The notes beneath the pieces are model-generated. The model did no database searches and was not told where the DNA came from. It saw only the letters and a program-made list of their open reading frames with translations. From positions 370,001 through 434,000 of the forward strand of contig JAUIRK010000945.1 in assembly GCA_030549495.1 (NCBI GenBank): a stretch of DNA of 64,000 nucleotides. The letters are read 5' to 3'. Source of the DNA: Nectonema munidae. Taxonomy: Eukaryota > Nematomorpha > Nectonematoida > Nectonematidae. Below, piece by piece: positions 1-13,385 of this stretch. The position numbers were made by a program, and so were the translations under genes. Numbering within the stretch: the stretch's first letter is position 1; each line of letters starts with the position of its first letter.

Positions 1-207
1 TTCTTCTTCTTCTTCTTCTTCTTCTTCTTCTTCTTCTTCTTCTTCTTCTTCTTCTTCTTCTTCTTCTTCTTCTTCTTCTTCTTCTTCTTCTTCTTCTTCT
101 TCTTCTTCTTCTTCTTCTTCTTCTTCTTCTTCTTCTTCTTCTTCTTCTTCTTCTTCTTCTTCTTCTTCTTCTTCTTCTTCTTCTTCTTCTTCTTCTTCTT
201 CTTCTTC
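1..207. repeat. (TTC)n microsatellite, cut by window edge
   Basis: An uninterrupted TTC trinucleotide repeat of at least 69 units runs from the first base of the window, so its true length is unknown. It is a pure polypyrimidine/polypurine tract. No coding function is implied. Confidence 0.98.
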
Positions 208-302
208 TAAAATACTCTACTTTGCTAAAATTGTTTCAAATTTTTCAAACAAGCAAAACAGGTGAAAAATTTGAAACAATTTTAGCAAAGTAGAGTATTT
301 TA
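208..302. repeat. Perfect 40-bp-arm hairpin (foldback or MITE-like)
   Basis: Bases 208-247 are the exact reverse complement of bases 263-302, with a 15-nt spacer at 248-262. The left arm starts TAAAATACTCTACTTTGC and the right arm ends with its complement. The element directly abuts the TTC tract on its left. A perfect 40-bp stem argues for a young foldback or MITE, or a hairpin RNA precursor. The family is unknown. Confidence 0.9.
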
Positions 303-376
303 CGTTGATCAAAACGATTTTCTTAATAAATAGAAAACAACTTTGAAATTTTTTTTCTTCTTTCACTACATTTTAT

Positions 377-530
377 GAGCCTCAATGGTTGTTAGGGTGT
401 ACCTCCCAGCTTAACAATTGAAGGTCAGGGGTTCGGTCCCCAAGGCTTCCAACTCTTAAAAACAAATTCACAAAAACTGTTAAGCATAATGCAAGCATAT
501 ATAGCCTTACGTCTGAAAGTGCTTTGATAT
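377..530 (+). repeat. tRNA-derived SINE, family B, copy 1
   Basis: The copy begins GAGCCTCAATGGTTGTTAGG, which resembles a tRNA D-arm/A-box region. It then shows a B-box-like GGGGTTCGGTCCCC followed by a non-tRNA body. A related copy lies inverted at 35461-35576 and shares both the tRNA-like head and the body (ACTCTTAAAAA, TTCACAAAAACT, GCCTTACG). Two matching copies with a tRNA-like head and unrelated tail indicate a SINE rather than a tRNA gene. Confidence 0.7.
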
Positions 531-3500
531 CTCCAACCAATCAAACAACTACACTTTATTCAAGGATATCTGAATATTATCTAATTGGATTTTAGCTCAT
601 CTTCTAGAACACCATTAAGTTTTGAGATCAATTACAACTAAATAGTTATTATACGCTCCAAACCCTAACCCTTACACCCTCAGTTACCCCATGAATTGGC
701 GTTATCGAACAAAATTATTGATTCTTGCAGCCTTTTTGGTTCTATGAGTGCAAATACACAATTTGAGCATATTTTTTTTGTTCAATGTATAAGCAACCCT
801 GCTTCGCTTATTATAAATCAAAGATCCTAAAATTTTTTTCATTTTTGTCCATTTACATGCTCAGAACAAGAAGTAAGTGAACATTTTGGCGCACTTTTTT
901 GACAATTTCAAACCCACTTTCATGTTCTAATTTAGTTTTACCTATTTCAGGTGACAAAGCATATGATATCAAGAATGAATTTATTATTTGATTTAGTAGG
1001 CTACGTTCTTTGTTTAAAAGTATATCAAAGCGTTTCCTGAATATGCTCACATGAATCACATCAAATGTTCAATAAAAGTGTCATATGTAAACACAATTAT
1101 TGTCAATATAAAACTACTTCTCACGAATATCAAAGAAGCGATCTTTGAGTAAGAGCTCCTGCTACAATCTGACCCATTTTGTGTGTGATATATGGATGGA
1201 TCATGGAAACGAATGAATCTCATTTTGAACTACATCATATGATTGCTTCCAATAACACTTTTGAAAAAAGAAGCACTCTTCCCACTGCGTGGACGTGTTA
1301 TCCAATGAAATCCGTTGATTTTCAAATCAAAGCATATATACAATTAAAATGTAGCCAACGAGTTCCTTAGGACTAGCAGTTGTCAAAAGAATAGAGACAA
1401 ATACTTCTTTCTTAATGTTAAAAAAAACATCAATTCAAAAACTTTGATCTGGAAAAATTTCATTTAAAAAAAGAATTTTTGAATAAATTACTTCAAATAT
1501 TATTATAATAAAGAACAAAAAGAAACAGGTCATTTGTGCAAGTAGATTCTTGTTTAGATTTTATCGTTTCGCATATATGCAATCTAAGCAAATGGCAAGA
1601 GATAGCTTAGCGAAAATTTTGAAATATATGAATATATAGGTGGTAGTAGCAATCTTACCCTGACCAAAATTTTTGCAATAGCATGTACAAGTGTCTTTTA
1701 CTGTGCAAGATGAGTTTGCGAACACTTACTTCTACAAAACAAATGGACTTTGACGCAACTCACCAACTCTTTCTCCCATCACGCTCTGGAAAGTGGTGCT
1801 TTTTGTATATCTTCATATAACGTTTGTTTCTTCTTTACTTTTATATCTCGTTAGAATTAATGAATTTTATAAACAAATCGTTTTATTGAAGGAATTAAGT
1901 TCGCGAAACCCAGGTTCCACTTTTCTTCCTAGAAATGTATCCCATATAGCATTCAAAAATTCTAAATTCCCTGTTGATATTCAATCATAGGATATATTAT
2001 ATATATATATTCCTTAATTATAATCTCATTGATTTTTGGTCAAAAGATTTGAAAATAATTATAGGCTTAGATGGCGTTAAGTAAAATTTAGGTTATTGAG
2101 AGAAAAGCGTTATATAATTTTATTTTTTCAAAAAATCTAAGGTTTTTATTCCCTCATAAATAGCGCATTATTATTTTAATGAAGAAATAAACCTTATTTA
2201 ATTGTTTTGGATCTAAAACTTGTAAATAAACGAAAATTATTTAAATGCCCTCTTGAGGCCGAATACGGCCATTCGTGGTAGTAAAATTTTGGCCATGCGA
2301 GAGTGGAATTAAACTTCAATTTTTATATCATGAAAAGCGATTTTGAAAAAGTTCCTACTTTATTTTTGACTCTGAATCTGATGGTGTTATGACCTGAATC
2401 AGATGAGATTTTGTTGTTAAGAGCGGTATTTATAAAAAAAAATTTTAATGAAATTAAAGTACACTCATATGTATTAATAGTCATAATTGTCAAAAATTTC
2501 ATCAAATGATCATTATCAATAAAATCCTATTAAGAAATTATAGCTTTTAAAAAATAAGCAAAAGTCCATACACATTCAATTAATAACGTTAAATCATCCA
2601 GTCTGTTTCGAGAGAAGGGAGAACCTCCTTGTAAATAATAAAAATAGTAACTAACAATAAAAAAAAAGTGTATTTTTTTTTAAATATATTTTTTTAATTG
2701 TGTACTGTGTACAAATTTTTTGGATACTATAGCATTTCACTTTAAGTTCGTCCCTTTTCACTTTAAGTTCGTCTTTTTTCATTTTAAGTTCGTCTTTTTT
2801 CATTTTAATTTCGTCTGGGGTATCTATATTTGATCATAAGATCGACCTTCGAAATGATTCCAAAATCATCACAAAAGACTAATTTAAACTATTTTATTTA
2901 CAAGAACATAATTAAATAACTCTTTCAAAACTATTTTTATTCAAATTTTGATTTATTTTTATTATAAATCTAAAGATAAAACATGGCCGGTCCACAAACA
3001 TTTGTACATTATTTAGAAAAACAGTTAAAAACTCTCTTTGAATTTTTTTTAAAAATTCCAATCAAATTTTGACAAATTTTTATTTGCGTACAAAAAAATT
3101 AAATATTACAATCGAGTAAATATCGATTTGCGATCGACAACTCTCTAGGCACACGTGAATATTAGACTTAAACAATCAATTACCAAAGTAAAGTATACAA
3201 AGTTTCTAATCGTTTCCAAAATAATCTTTTGGATACGCTATTTTAAGAAAAAGTTCTTTTTTAATCTTTTCAACTTCATTTCAGTTCAATCTTTTCATCA
3301 TTCACTGGAAAATAATATTTCAAAATCTTCTTAGAGTTTGGTGATAATTTCAAAATGAGAAAAAATAAAAATTGTTTACCTTCTCGACATTTTTTTTACT
3401 GTCAATCTATTTATTCCCTTATGTGTTTACTCAAATTTTTTTCTAAAATGATTTTCTGGCGAAAACTTTAGTTTGTTTTCTATGATATCCAACTTGAAAA

Positions 3501-5205
3501 AATCAGAATCTCTCATCATACATACAGTGACTGAATTGTGATTATTATTATTAAGGCTTTTAGCAGGTGGGAAATTTGACACCATTTTCTAATTTGCATA
3601 ATTGGGTCATTAATTTTATAGTGGTGTGAAACCAGAAATAAATTTAAATCCAAAAGTAGAAACGCATACCCCATCACTCAAATTTCTCGCTTTTTTCAAA
3701 TTTCAGCTAAGAGTGAAAATACCCAATGAAATCCTATTTTCGGACTCATATTGACCACTTTTTATATTCAGAAGAAATCAAGCAACTATTTTGATCTAGA
3801 ATCCCTTAAGTAATCCTAAATACTTTTGCTTCTTTTCTTGAATGAGATGTAATCATTTTTGCACAAAAAAATCAAAAACATTTGAACCTCTAAAATTTTA
3901 ACCTGTGATTATTTATTTTTTTAAATTATTTCCATGTGTCAATGTGTGAGTGAAATATAGAATTATTAAAAATCTTTGTTTTGTCTTTCATTTGAGTGAT
4001 CTTGGAGAATTTTGTTAGCGAACTTTAGCTTCCGACATTGGTTCAGTGTTCAAATTTCAATGTTGTCATTTTGAAAAATTCCCATATGGTTATCCTCTAA
4101 AAATGAAATCACTAACCATTATTATACTAACTTTCGAAAAATATTTTCATTCGTTGTAATCTTGGTTTAATTCTTCATCATTTACTACGCCTTTCTGAAC
4201 AAGGTTGACCATTGTGTTAGAAGAAATATAATCCTTCTGAATTTAATTATATAAATTTTCATTAAAAAGGAAAGAAGAGGATTGGTCTTCAAAATTCTCG
4301 TATTCTTTGCATTAGTGTTTAACGAAAGAAAAAACTTTTATATCAATGTGGGTTTATTTTGGCAGACCTACACATTTTTCCTTTGTTTATGGAAATGCCT
4401 TCTGGTTCACGCGAGAATTTGTTAATCTCAAACAATTTTTCATAGGGGGAGGGGGGGAGGGGGCTAGGCCCATGAGGCCCCCTCTTGGATTCGTCACTGG
4501 TCCATTAATATTGATTGAAATAATATCATTTATCTATTTTTCATGCTGAAAGTGTGCTTGAATTATAAGGAGAGATTAATACTCATTGAACTATAGCATT
4601 AGGAAAATAAGTAAAACTTTATTAATTTTTGACCATTCAGGTCTCATTCAGATAAATAAACAAATCGTTAAATGAACACAAGAAAAGGGAGAATGAATTT
4701 ATAAATATAATAGCAATAGAAAATTAATAAACTTTCCAAATAGTTTGAATAAACGTTTACGCATTTTCCTACGATATCCTTCAACTTTTATTCATGAAGT
4801 TCCTCGGCAACACTTTCTTGACATTTATAGCAAAATTTTTTAAATTTAGTTCAGCAAATTTTAATTAAAACAAGAGAGGAAACGAGAGTAAAACTCCATG
4901 TTTTTCGATCTAAAAATAGGAAATATAAACAAGCAATCATTCACAAAGTTGCTAAGTGCTGTGGAATAGTTTGCTTCATATAAATAATAGAAGAGGATTG
5001 TGCTATTTCGAGCGCAAAATCACTATCAAAAATAAAAACAGACATGTTGAAATATTATTGTTCTTATAATACTAGGAATTGTTATATTTGCAACAACTAC
5101 TAATAAGCTTTATATACTAATATTATATATTAGAAGCTTGGCAAAGCTCGGGAGTCATTTTATATGCAAGCCAAGAAACTATGTATTTATTTGTAAAAAT
5201 CTATA
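531..5205. other. Intergenic, no gene recognised
   Basis: This is AT-rich sequence with many homopolymer A and T runs. I see no open frame with conserved motifs on either strand. It contains the 21-bp minisatellite annotated separately. Around 4440-4498 a G-rich stretch ends in GGATTCGTCACTG, which resembles one terminus of a hAT-type element (reverse complement starts CAGTGACGAATCC). No partner end was found. Confidence 0.6.
2735..2815. repeat. 21-bp minisatellite, four units
   Basis: Four consecutive near-identical units of about 21 bp, built on CACTTTAAGTTCGTC with a T-rich linker, run head to tail. The later units drift to CATTTTAAGTTCGTC and CATTTTAATTTCGTC. Confidence 0.85.
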
Positions 5206-5482
5206 CAGTGCCGGATCTACCAAGTGCAGGGCATGTAGCAGATCGATTAAATTTACAAATGATAGTCAGGAAGTAAAAATTTTTTTTTAAAAAATTGAAC
5301 TAGATTCTACAAAAAAGATAAAAACCACAAAATTCAAGAACAAAATTTTATTTTAAGGAGGAAATATAAAAAAAAATGAAGAAAAATAAAAAATATTACA
5401 AAAAGTCAAAAAAAAAATTTTTTCAACTAAGCGTGGAGCATGTAGCAGCTGCTACATCTGCTACTATGTTAATCCGGCACTG
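5206..5482. mobile_element. hAT-type MITE
   Basis: The left end CAGTGCCGGAT and the right end ATCCGGCACTG are an exact 11-bp terminal inverted repeat. A subterminal CATGTAGCAG motif is also mirrored near both ends. CAGTG termini are typical of hAT superfamily elements. The 277-bp interior has no transposase, so it is non-autonomous. A clean 8-bp target duplication is not visible, which limits the superfamily assignment. Confidence 0.7.
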
Positions 5483-6368
5483 CATATATATGTACTGTAT
5501 ATCTATATTATATATTTGCTTTTTATATGTTTTTGTACAAATACTTTTTAATGTGTATTTCATTTTTTTTTATCTGTTTCTGTAAAACTACTTTTGTGTC
5601 TTCTTATGCATGTTGTTTATTTTGTTTTATGAATAAAGTGTCACTTGATGAGCATCACTATAAGCGTCTTCAATTAGTCTTGAGTGTGCTCTCACGTATC
5701 CCATTACAATGTTTTGTAAGCTTAATATACTTTAAACCCCAATAAATCTTTCATTCTTTCTTTAAAATTAAGGTAAGTTCTCATTTCTTATAGACTGAGC
5801 TGTCATGAACATTTTTGCTGGAGGTTTATCAGAATATCCAATGTCCATCTATATTCTAGAAGTAAAAGCAGTCAACTATTTGAGAATAAATTTTATTTTA
5901 TGCATGGAATGCCAAAATAGTAAAAAAAAAAAAGCAACGTGTCATGATGATTAGACAAGAAGGGAGGGGGGGGGGGGTAATGATGTTACAATAAATAAAG
6001 TTTGGGGATGATGAAAAAGACATAATGATTAGAGTCAGCAGTCAAAGAGAGAAGTTGAAGGTGGACGAATTTGAAATATTCTGAAAGTAAAGCTCCAAAC
6101 AAAATGAATTATCACACTTTGATATAGCCAAATGATAAATTTTTCAGTCGTGTAACAAAAACACATATGTGTGTAAAATAAAATATATAAAAAATAAACA
6201 TTATGGCGACCTATTGCGAACGAAAAAGAGAAGGACATCGTGTTTCTTCAGATAAACATACACACATATACATATATACGAAACCGAGAAAACTAGAATG
6301 TAAAAAACGAAAACATCTCGAATGTTCTCTCGCTCTTTCACTACTTGAAAGGATGTGAGAAATGCATC
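5483..6368. other. 3' flank of the SLC34 gene
   Basis: This stretch is non-coding. A minus-strand AATAAA lies at 5892-5897, about 470 nt beyond the SLC34 stop codon, and is the nearest canonical poly(A) signal I found. A run of about a dozen G residues lies near 5965-5976. No other gene is seen. Confidence 0.4.
5892..5897 (-). promoter_or_regulatory. Candidate poly(A) signal for SLC34
   Basis: AATAAA on the minus strand, about 470 nt downstream of the SLC34 stop at 6369. It is a six-base motif in AT-rich DNA, so the assignment rests only on position. Confidence 0.3.
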
Positions 6369-6694
6369 TTAGACATCAGTCTCGCAAGTAGTGAGGGCTG
6401 CTGGAGCATCATTGGCCAGGTGTTGCTTGTCTTTGGGATTCGTCCTGGTAGTGGAAGTGACGGATGAATGTTTGCTAGTTGTCATCTTTTTGCGGAAGGA
6501 GAAGCAGAATGCAACTTTCTTGATGAGCGAATCCAGGGGCCGTAGTGAGTGCATGAATGTGGGCAAAAAGGCCCAAGAACGAAGGAAGGTGGGGTGGATG
6601 TGTTTTGGGCAGGTTCGCTGCATCCAACTAACGATGATGACGAAGAAGAGCAGGAAAATGAGAGGAACAAAGACGCAGAGAAATGGGATTGGAC
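6369..6694 (-). CDS. SLC34: SLC34 coding exon 9 (last helix, cytoplasmic tail)
   Basis: It encodes residues 491-598. A hydrophobic helix ([20 protein letters not shown]) is followed by [18 protein letters not shown], matching the family's LQTWDFLPRWMHSLKPLD, then a basic, Ser/Thr-rich tail. The last residues, CETDV, fit a class I PDZ ligand (Thr at -2, Val at 0). The acceptor is GTTTCCTTTAG. The stop codon is at 6371-6369. Confidence 0.93.
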
Positions 6695-9600
6695 CTAAAG
6701 GAAACGTGAAAATGCAATACCACTGATTAGTGCTACAAAAATTTATGGATCTTTTGATAGGCTAAAGGAATAGCGATTTCTAATTAGTCTGATTATATCT
6801 TTCGGGCACGAATTTTAGGGGGGAGGGATAAAACAAAAAGTTTAGTCCATCCTTACTTGCTCCAATAAAATAAAGTAATGGATGTATTTGTTTTTCATAG
6901 TCGTCTTAAAATCCAGTTAAACCGCTTGGGCTGGACTAAATAGTCCTAAAAGTTATTACTATCACCATATTGGCCCAAATTAACACTCACTGGATGTAAT
7001 ACTTGGGATGAGTACATGATCGCTATTACGGTTCAGGTTTGGGTGCTTTATTTGCTTGAAACTTGGATGAAACTTACCCAAGAGAGAAAGAGAGAAGATG
7101 AAGGATGGGAGGGCCAAGAAGAGAATGATGAGGTAGAAGATGGCGAACCAAGGAAACTTAGCCGTTGTGTTGCCCAGACACTTGGCGATGCACAGGGGAA
7201 ACCTGAAAGCTGGAATCGGATACCACATCAAAATTCCAAAAACGTTGAAGAATAAATGGCAGAGGGCGATTTGCAGGCTGTCGTGGAGTTTGTCGGGTGT
7301 GGAGGCCAGCGAGGCGAACAAGCCCGTTGACGTCGTTCCAATGTTACTGCCCAGAGTCAACGGGTACACATTCTTCAAGCTGAAAAAAGAAAAAGTTACT
7401 TCGATAAAAAAGTGTTTAAAATTGATAAATAATAAAAAAAAATTAATGAAAAAAAAGTTACATTTTTACATAGTTAGATAACATAAATCTAACTATGAAA
7501 GCCAAATGAATTATGTAGTCGTGCCACAAAGTATACCCAGTAGATCCATTATAACGGTTGTTCGTGACTTGGACCCTGCAATCTGCGATATAAACGATCT
7601 ACTGTGTATTTCGTTTATTAAACTGTTTAACAATTATAAGCATTTCTTTTCATCTTTCATGAATACAGAAATATAGCATTCATAGTTTACGCATGTTCAC
7701 CCATTCATCCTAGAAAAAGCGGCCATTAAATAATTTGGTATAGAGGTATACAAGAAAATCAAGAAATCAACCACACGATTTAACACTTTGAGGAACATTG
7801 TGACACCGGTTTACCATGGAAAGAAAATCATCCGCCATTGGAAAAAAAGTAGACGATTATTTGTCTTAAAGATTCTGGTCCTCAAAGGGATAAAACAGAC
7901 TCTCCTAATTTTAGAGGACAACGATGTCACATTTGGCTTAAAAGCGTTAAAGATGAAGGTGGAAACAAATGGGATACGTTGAAATTCAATTGAAGATCCA
8001 AAAAAAAATATTGCCTAATTGGCGACTAGCCACGTGAAAGTTTTGGGGGGGGGGGGGGGGGGGGGGGGGGTGTTTGAGAATAAGGAATCAAAAAGTATAC
8101 GATTATTAAGAGTTAACTAAGTTTTGAAAGAAATTCCGATAGCAAGATGCGAGGAATCAGGTATATTTGATTGTGGCAAAAGATTAATGTTGATTAAAGC
8201 TATGTTTCAGAATATTTTTTTATCGAAAGACTATTAATAAGTTTGAATACTACGAACACTTCCTTAATGATACTGATTTTCTATAGATGATGTAAGTATG
8301 TGTAGAAAGAAAGTATCAAAAAAGTGTAAAATGGATTCTATTATTTTCTTTCTTAGATTAAAACTTTTGACGATAAAAATAAATTTTACCTTTTAAAGCA
8401 ATCAAATGACAATTTGATAAAGAGCGGGAAACGAATTTAACCGCCAAAAAATTGTTTGGGGTCTCAAGAAACCAGGAAAAACACAAGATTCAAGTGAGCA
8501 TTATTTCTTCATCTCTCGTGTTACGCTGATAGAGATAGTGATTTTGACTAATCAAATCTGTTCACCAATTTGCATAATAGTTGATTGACAAGTGCTCAAC
8601 CAATTTCTAATCGCGCCTCAACGTGTAAAATGACAGAAACCCATTGTCGGAGTTAGGTCCAATGATTTAGCAATAGTGTAGAATTAGCACTAGTGTTAGT
8701 ATCAGCGAAACGTACGTATGTACACATACATTTGTGACATTCGTGACACAAAAAAGATCTAGAATAATACGTTATAACTCCAACACCAACAAGCGGAGTG
8801 AGCGCAGAAGTGAAGATGGACGAAGACTGGACGAGGAACGTGAGAATCGCTCCCACGGTCATCGCGAGAAGCGGAGTCAAGTGGTGAAACGGGCGAGGCA
8901 GAGAAGAGTTGATGGATTTTCGTATGGCTAATGCAATTTGCCCTAAGAGAAAAAGATCGTATGGAGAAATTTTTGGGACATTTTTGGGCTTAAGCGCTTT
9001 TCTGCGGTCCACGAACACTAATAAAGTTATTCGCTGTCAGTGTACTATCATCAATGATGCAAAAAAAAATTGATCGAGGTGTAAAATTATACATATTCAT
9101 AATACACCATCATTGAGATTTTCCGCTAACAGTTGAGTGCGAATTTAAATTCTTTTGATTTGTTCTTTTGTTTAAAATGCTTTGGATCTCGTAATCATTT
9201 GGTTAATCTAAAATGCTTATTTATATTGAATTATTGGATTTTATAAGAAGCGTTTAGATGAAATTAAGCCTTAAAAATAAATGTTAGCCGGCAAAAATAA
9301 TCAAAAGACTTTGAATTTGTTAAATATATCAACAAAAATCCCTTCTTCCCTATTTCTAGATATTTCTCATTTTACTGTTTGCGGATAAGCATTATGAAGA
9401 TAGCGTGTCCTCATTATTATCAATGGAATGTAAATATATTTAAGCCTTGGAACATATATGACACATTGCTCTTCAAAGGGATAGGAAGATTAGCAGGAAA
9501 GGAAATGAACTAAGTGAAATTTTGTATTGAGCGCCAATAATATAATCGGTACATGCAGCATATACACAGTGATGATTTATTAGGTGACTGGCAAGACAAC

Positions 9601-12600
9601 AGGGAGACAAAATAATACAGAGTAAAACCTTGTGAAACAAGCTTACAATTTCCACTTATCTAGCTACCCTGTATGCACAAATATAATTGATATATTACTC
9701 AAGAATGGTGTGCAAAAGCATTTTTGTCTCCCCTGTTTAACCCTAAAAAGGTTTCGGGAAGATATTTTGATTTTGTGTGTGCGTCTTTTTCTAAATATGT
9801 ACATTTGAGGAGTAATGGAAATTTTAGACCTATTCTTATTCCTACTCTGTTACTCTCTTAGCCCGGAGTAAAAAATTTTACCCAAAAAAATATTTTGTTA
9901 TTGTCTAGGAATCACATCACGCTACATTTAGGAGCTTAGTTACATTATATGAAAAAAATTACTACGCAAAATGTCTTTTTACTTATCTAGTTTTAATCTA
10001 CAAATTTAATCTAAAATATAAAACTAAAATAGGAATTATTGAAATGAAAAGGGAAAAATAATTCTAAATCTGGGTTGATTAGATGTTGGAAGTAATGAAT
10101 TGGCAAATCGTGTTTCTTATGGAGAGTGTTCTTTGGAGATCTGTTTTGGCCTACATTTCTTCCGTATATATTGTGCATTTAATGGGGATTTTAATTTTCA
10201 GCATAAACAAAGGTGATAAATTCTGAAACAAATTTTTAAGCTGCTTTTTTATCCGCCGGGAATTAGGAGTGAAGCCTTAAAACTTAAAACATTGTCATAA
10301 ATGGCATTCTGATGAGTTGAAATTATTATTTATGTTTTGTGTGTATTTTTATATGGTGTAATGAGCAAAAATACACAGAAAAGATAAAACTATGCTAAAA
10401 ACAAATAACTCACCACCACACCATTAGCAAGTCATCAGACCATATAAAAAATACACACTACCAAAGATCTTATGTTTTGAGCGAAGCGAGAAACGACCAT
10501 GGGACGGGCTAGTATTTAAAATTCTATTGACAATTTGAATATAATTGTCTGCGTGTGTGCAATATGAGGAATGGAGTTCTTTACTCTTATTCTTCAGCCC
10601 TGGATAAAAGAAAGTCACTAAAAAAGAAAGTGGGGCTCTTAAAGCTACATCTTATTAGACTTTTCAGTAAAGGACTCCATAAAACCCTTGTGGATTTTCA
10701 AGGAAAAAAATCTCAATTCAAAAAATTTAACTAAATCTAACCTAAATGCGTTCTAGTGTTACGAATGCAAACTGATATTTTAACGTGTTTTTACTCTGTA
10801 TATATATACTATAGCTGACATCGATTAACCCATTTAGTATCAATGTTGTGAAATGGAATACAGACGATTTCACTAATTCCTATTTAATTCTATTTGAAAC
10901 AAAAGTCGGTAGGCGTTTCCTTTGGTAAGGAAAAATAAATAACTTTCTCTAAGTTTCTTGAAAGTGGTGTAAGGCTTAAACTTTATGAAAGCAGTTTCAA
11001 GTTTTTTTTCTTCCACCCTTTTTTGTTACCTTTCTCTACCCCATCTTCAGGGTGTTGTGTAACTACTAAACACTGATGAGAAATCTTCAAATCAAAAACT
11101 CGACATTTTAATTTCTTGTTTTAAATGAATTTAAAAAAAAAAGAAGGAATCAATATCTCTAAAACATCAGCTAACTTTAATGAGACTTTTGAAAAAACAT
11201 GATTTGCGGCACTCAATTCAGCTCAAGTCATGATGGCAACGAAAAAGATGGCAAAAAAGCATACCTTTGAGGGAAGAGTGCATGATCTTAACAATGCCCA
11301 ACAAGCAGCCACAGAGACACAACAGAGAAATAATCAAGAGCAGGACGCCAGCCGTTTTCTCGGGGATATCAATGTGTGCAAAGAGAAAGGAGCCTTTGGG
11401 AGAAAATAGAAAAGACATGAACATTTTAAACCTAGCAAGAGGTGGGCGAGTGAGTGAGTGCGTTTGTGTGGAGAAGAGGCACGTGAAGAAATACGCGGTG
11501 AGAGAGGTGCAGGCGGGGTTCGTGAAAACGAGAGAAGGAAAGCTCGAGCGTGCTAATCGAACAAAAATCGAAACTCAATTCCACTCTAGTTTTTCTCTAG
11601 TAAACGCGCAAGCTGTTAAATAGTCAATCAATCAATTATTATTAGTCTATTAGAGACGCCATTTCTTCTCAAAATTGATTTTGAAAGATCCTTACTTTAT
11701 CCATATATAATTATATAAGAGTTTTGCAACTCTATTTTCATACAATTTTATACTTCAATTCAAGCATGCCCAACACATAGAATGGGTGAAGGCTGGTTTT
11801 CTTTCCCTCCCCTCTGATTTTACTTAAATTAATGCGTGTGTGTACCTTTATTGATATTGCACATCTTAGCATGATTTGTGAAATACTATGGTGAATGGTG
11901 CACATGTGATAACGACTAGAGATTGAATTTGTAATCAAGCTCCTACTCTGAACATTTAAAAACGTAAAAATAAATGTCAAACCTTCATTTCCGACTACGA
12001 CTAAAGAGGGGCACAAAATGAGATTGTTTTTTAATTTAAAAAAAAATTTTTTTTTAAAAACTTGATTTCGACTCCACAAACTTGATTGTAATGCAGATTT
12101 TGTTCTACATTTCTGCTTGGCAATATCAGAAATAATAGTAACATTACTTATAAGCTTCTACCCATTTTAATTTTATTTTATAACATCGGAGGACATATGA
12201 TAAACTTGACTGAAGAACAAAAGAAAATCAAAAAATTGCATTCAGAATTCTCTACAAAAAAAACTGTCATATTGAGGATATTTTTGAGTAAAATAAAAGA
12301 AAATGAAGTAAAAAATAAGTAAAATATCCTATTTTTTAAGTAAACTAGCTGTGTGGCAGTAGATAGAACATCGCGGACCCGCAAAATACACATAGTCGAT
12401 TTAATCTTTGAAAAAATATCCTAAAATGCAAAAAACTAGATGATCTTGTTGCAGTTTTCACATTTTTATAAGACTCGACTTTTTATTCTCACGAATGCAC
12501 GCACCCCAGACACCTCACGTGTAAGAGGAGAGAGAGAACCCGTCACAAAGAAGACCCATCCTCGCATTTTCAAGCACGGCATGGTTTTAGCGTTTACTTG

Positions 12601-13352
12601 TTTATCTTCATTATCTCATTTCATTATCATCCAATGCTGCCTTCATTATATATAACAATAATTTTATCCGCAGAATAAATTTTTATAAACATTGATTTTT
12701 GAAGTTTTAGATCTTTTGTAAAAAATTAGCAATTCTAAGATTGAAGCATTGTTCGCCCAGTATGTATATATATATATAATTGAGGCAAAAAAAGTTTCAA
12801 CAAACAAACAAACATAACATGTGTTGGTCCGATTGAGAATTTTCGTAGGTTTAAAATTTTAGGCTAGTATTAAAAATACATGAAGACACTCAATATTTAA
12901 AACTTCCTAAAGAACAAAAACTGATGGGACTAAACCTCAACACCATTAATTTAAAACATGCCGGTCTAATATAGTTATGACTTCTATTCTAGCTTTGCGT
13001 AGTTAAAAAATCCCATTCAAGCATGCAGAACTCATCAAAAAGTCATAGAAATACACACCATAATGCTACCTTATGAAACACAGGAATGTAAGACGTCAAA
13101 ATATTCTTAACGGATCGTCCTTTCAAAAGCGTGCACGCAATTTTTTAACTTTAGTGTTGTTTTTATATAAACAACTAAATTCGTTGCTGTCTGCTTTCTC
13201 TGGGACCCAATTCTTAGGATGAAATTCTATTATAACGAGAACTCGCTCTCCGATACACTTAAAAATATATTAACATAAATGTGTGAGTATGTGTTTAAAT
13301 TGCGCGATACACAAAAACATCCACAATGATTCCACGTTACATATGTTAATGC

Positions 13353-13385
<33 letters not shown>

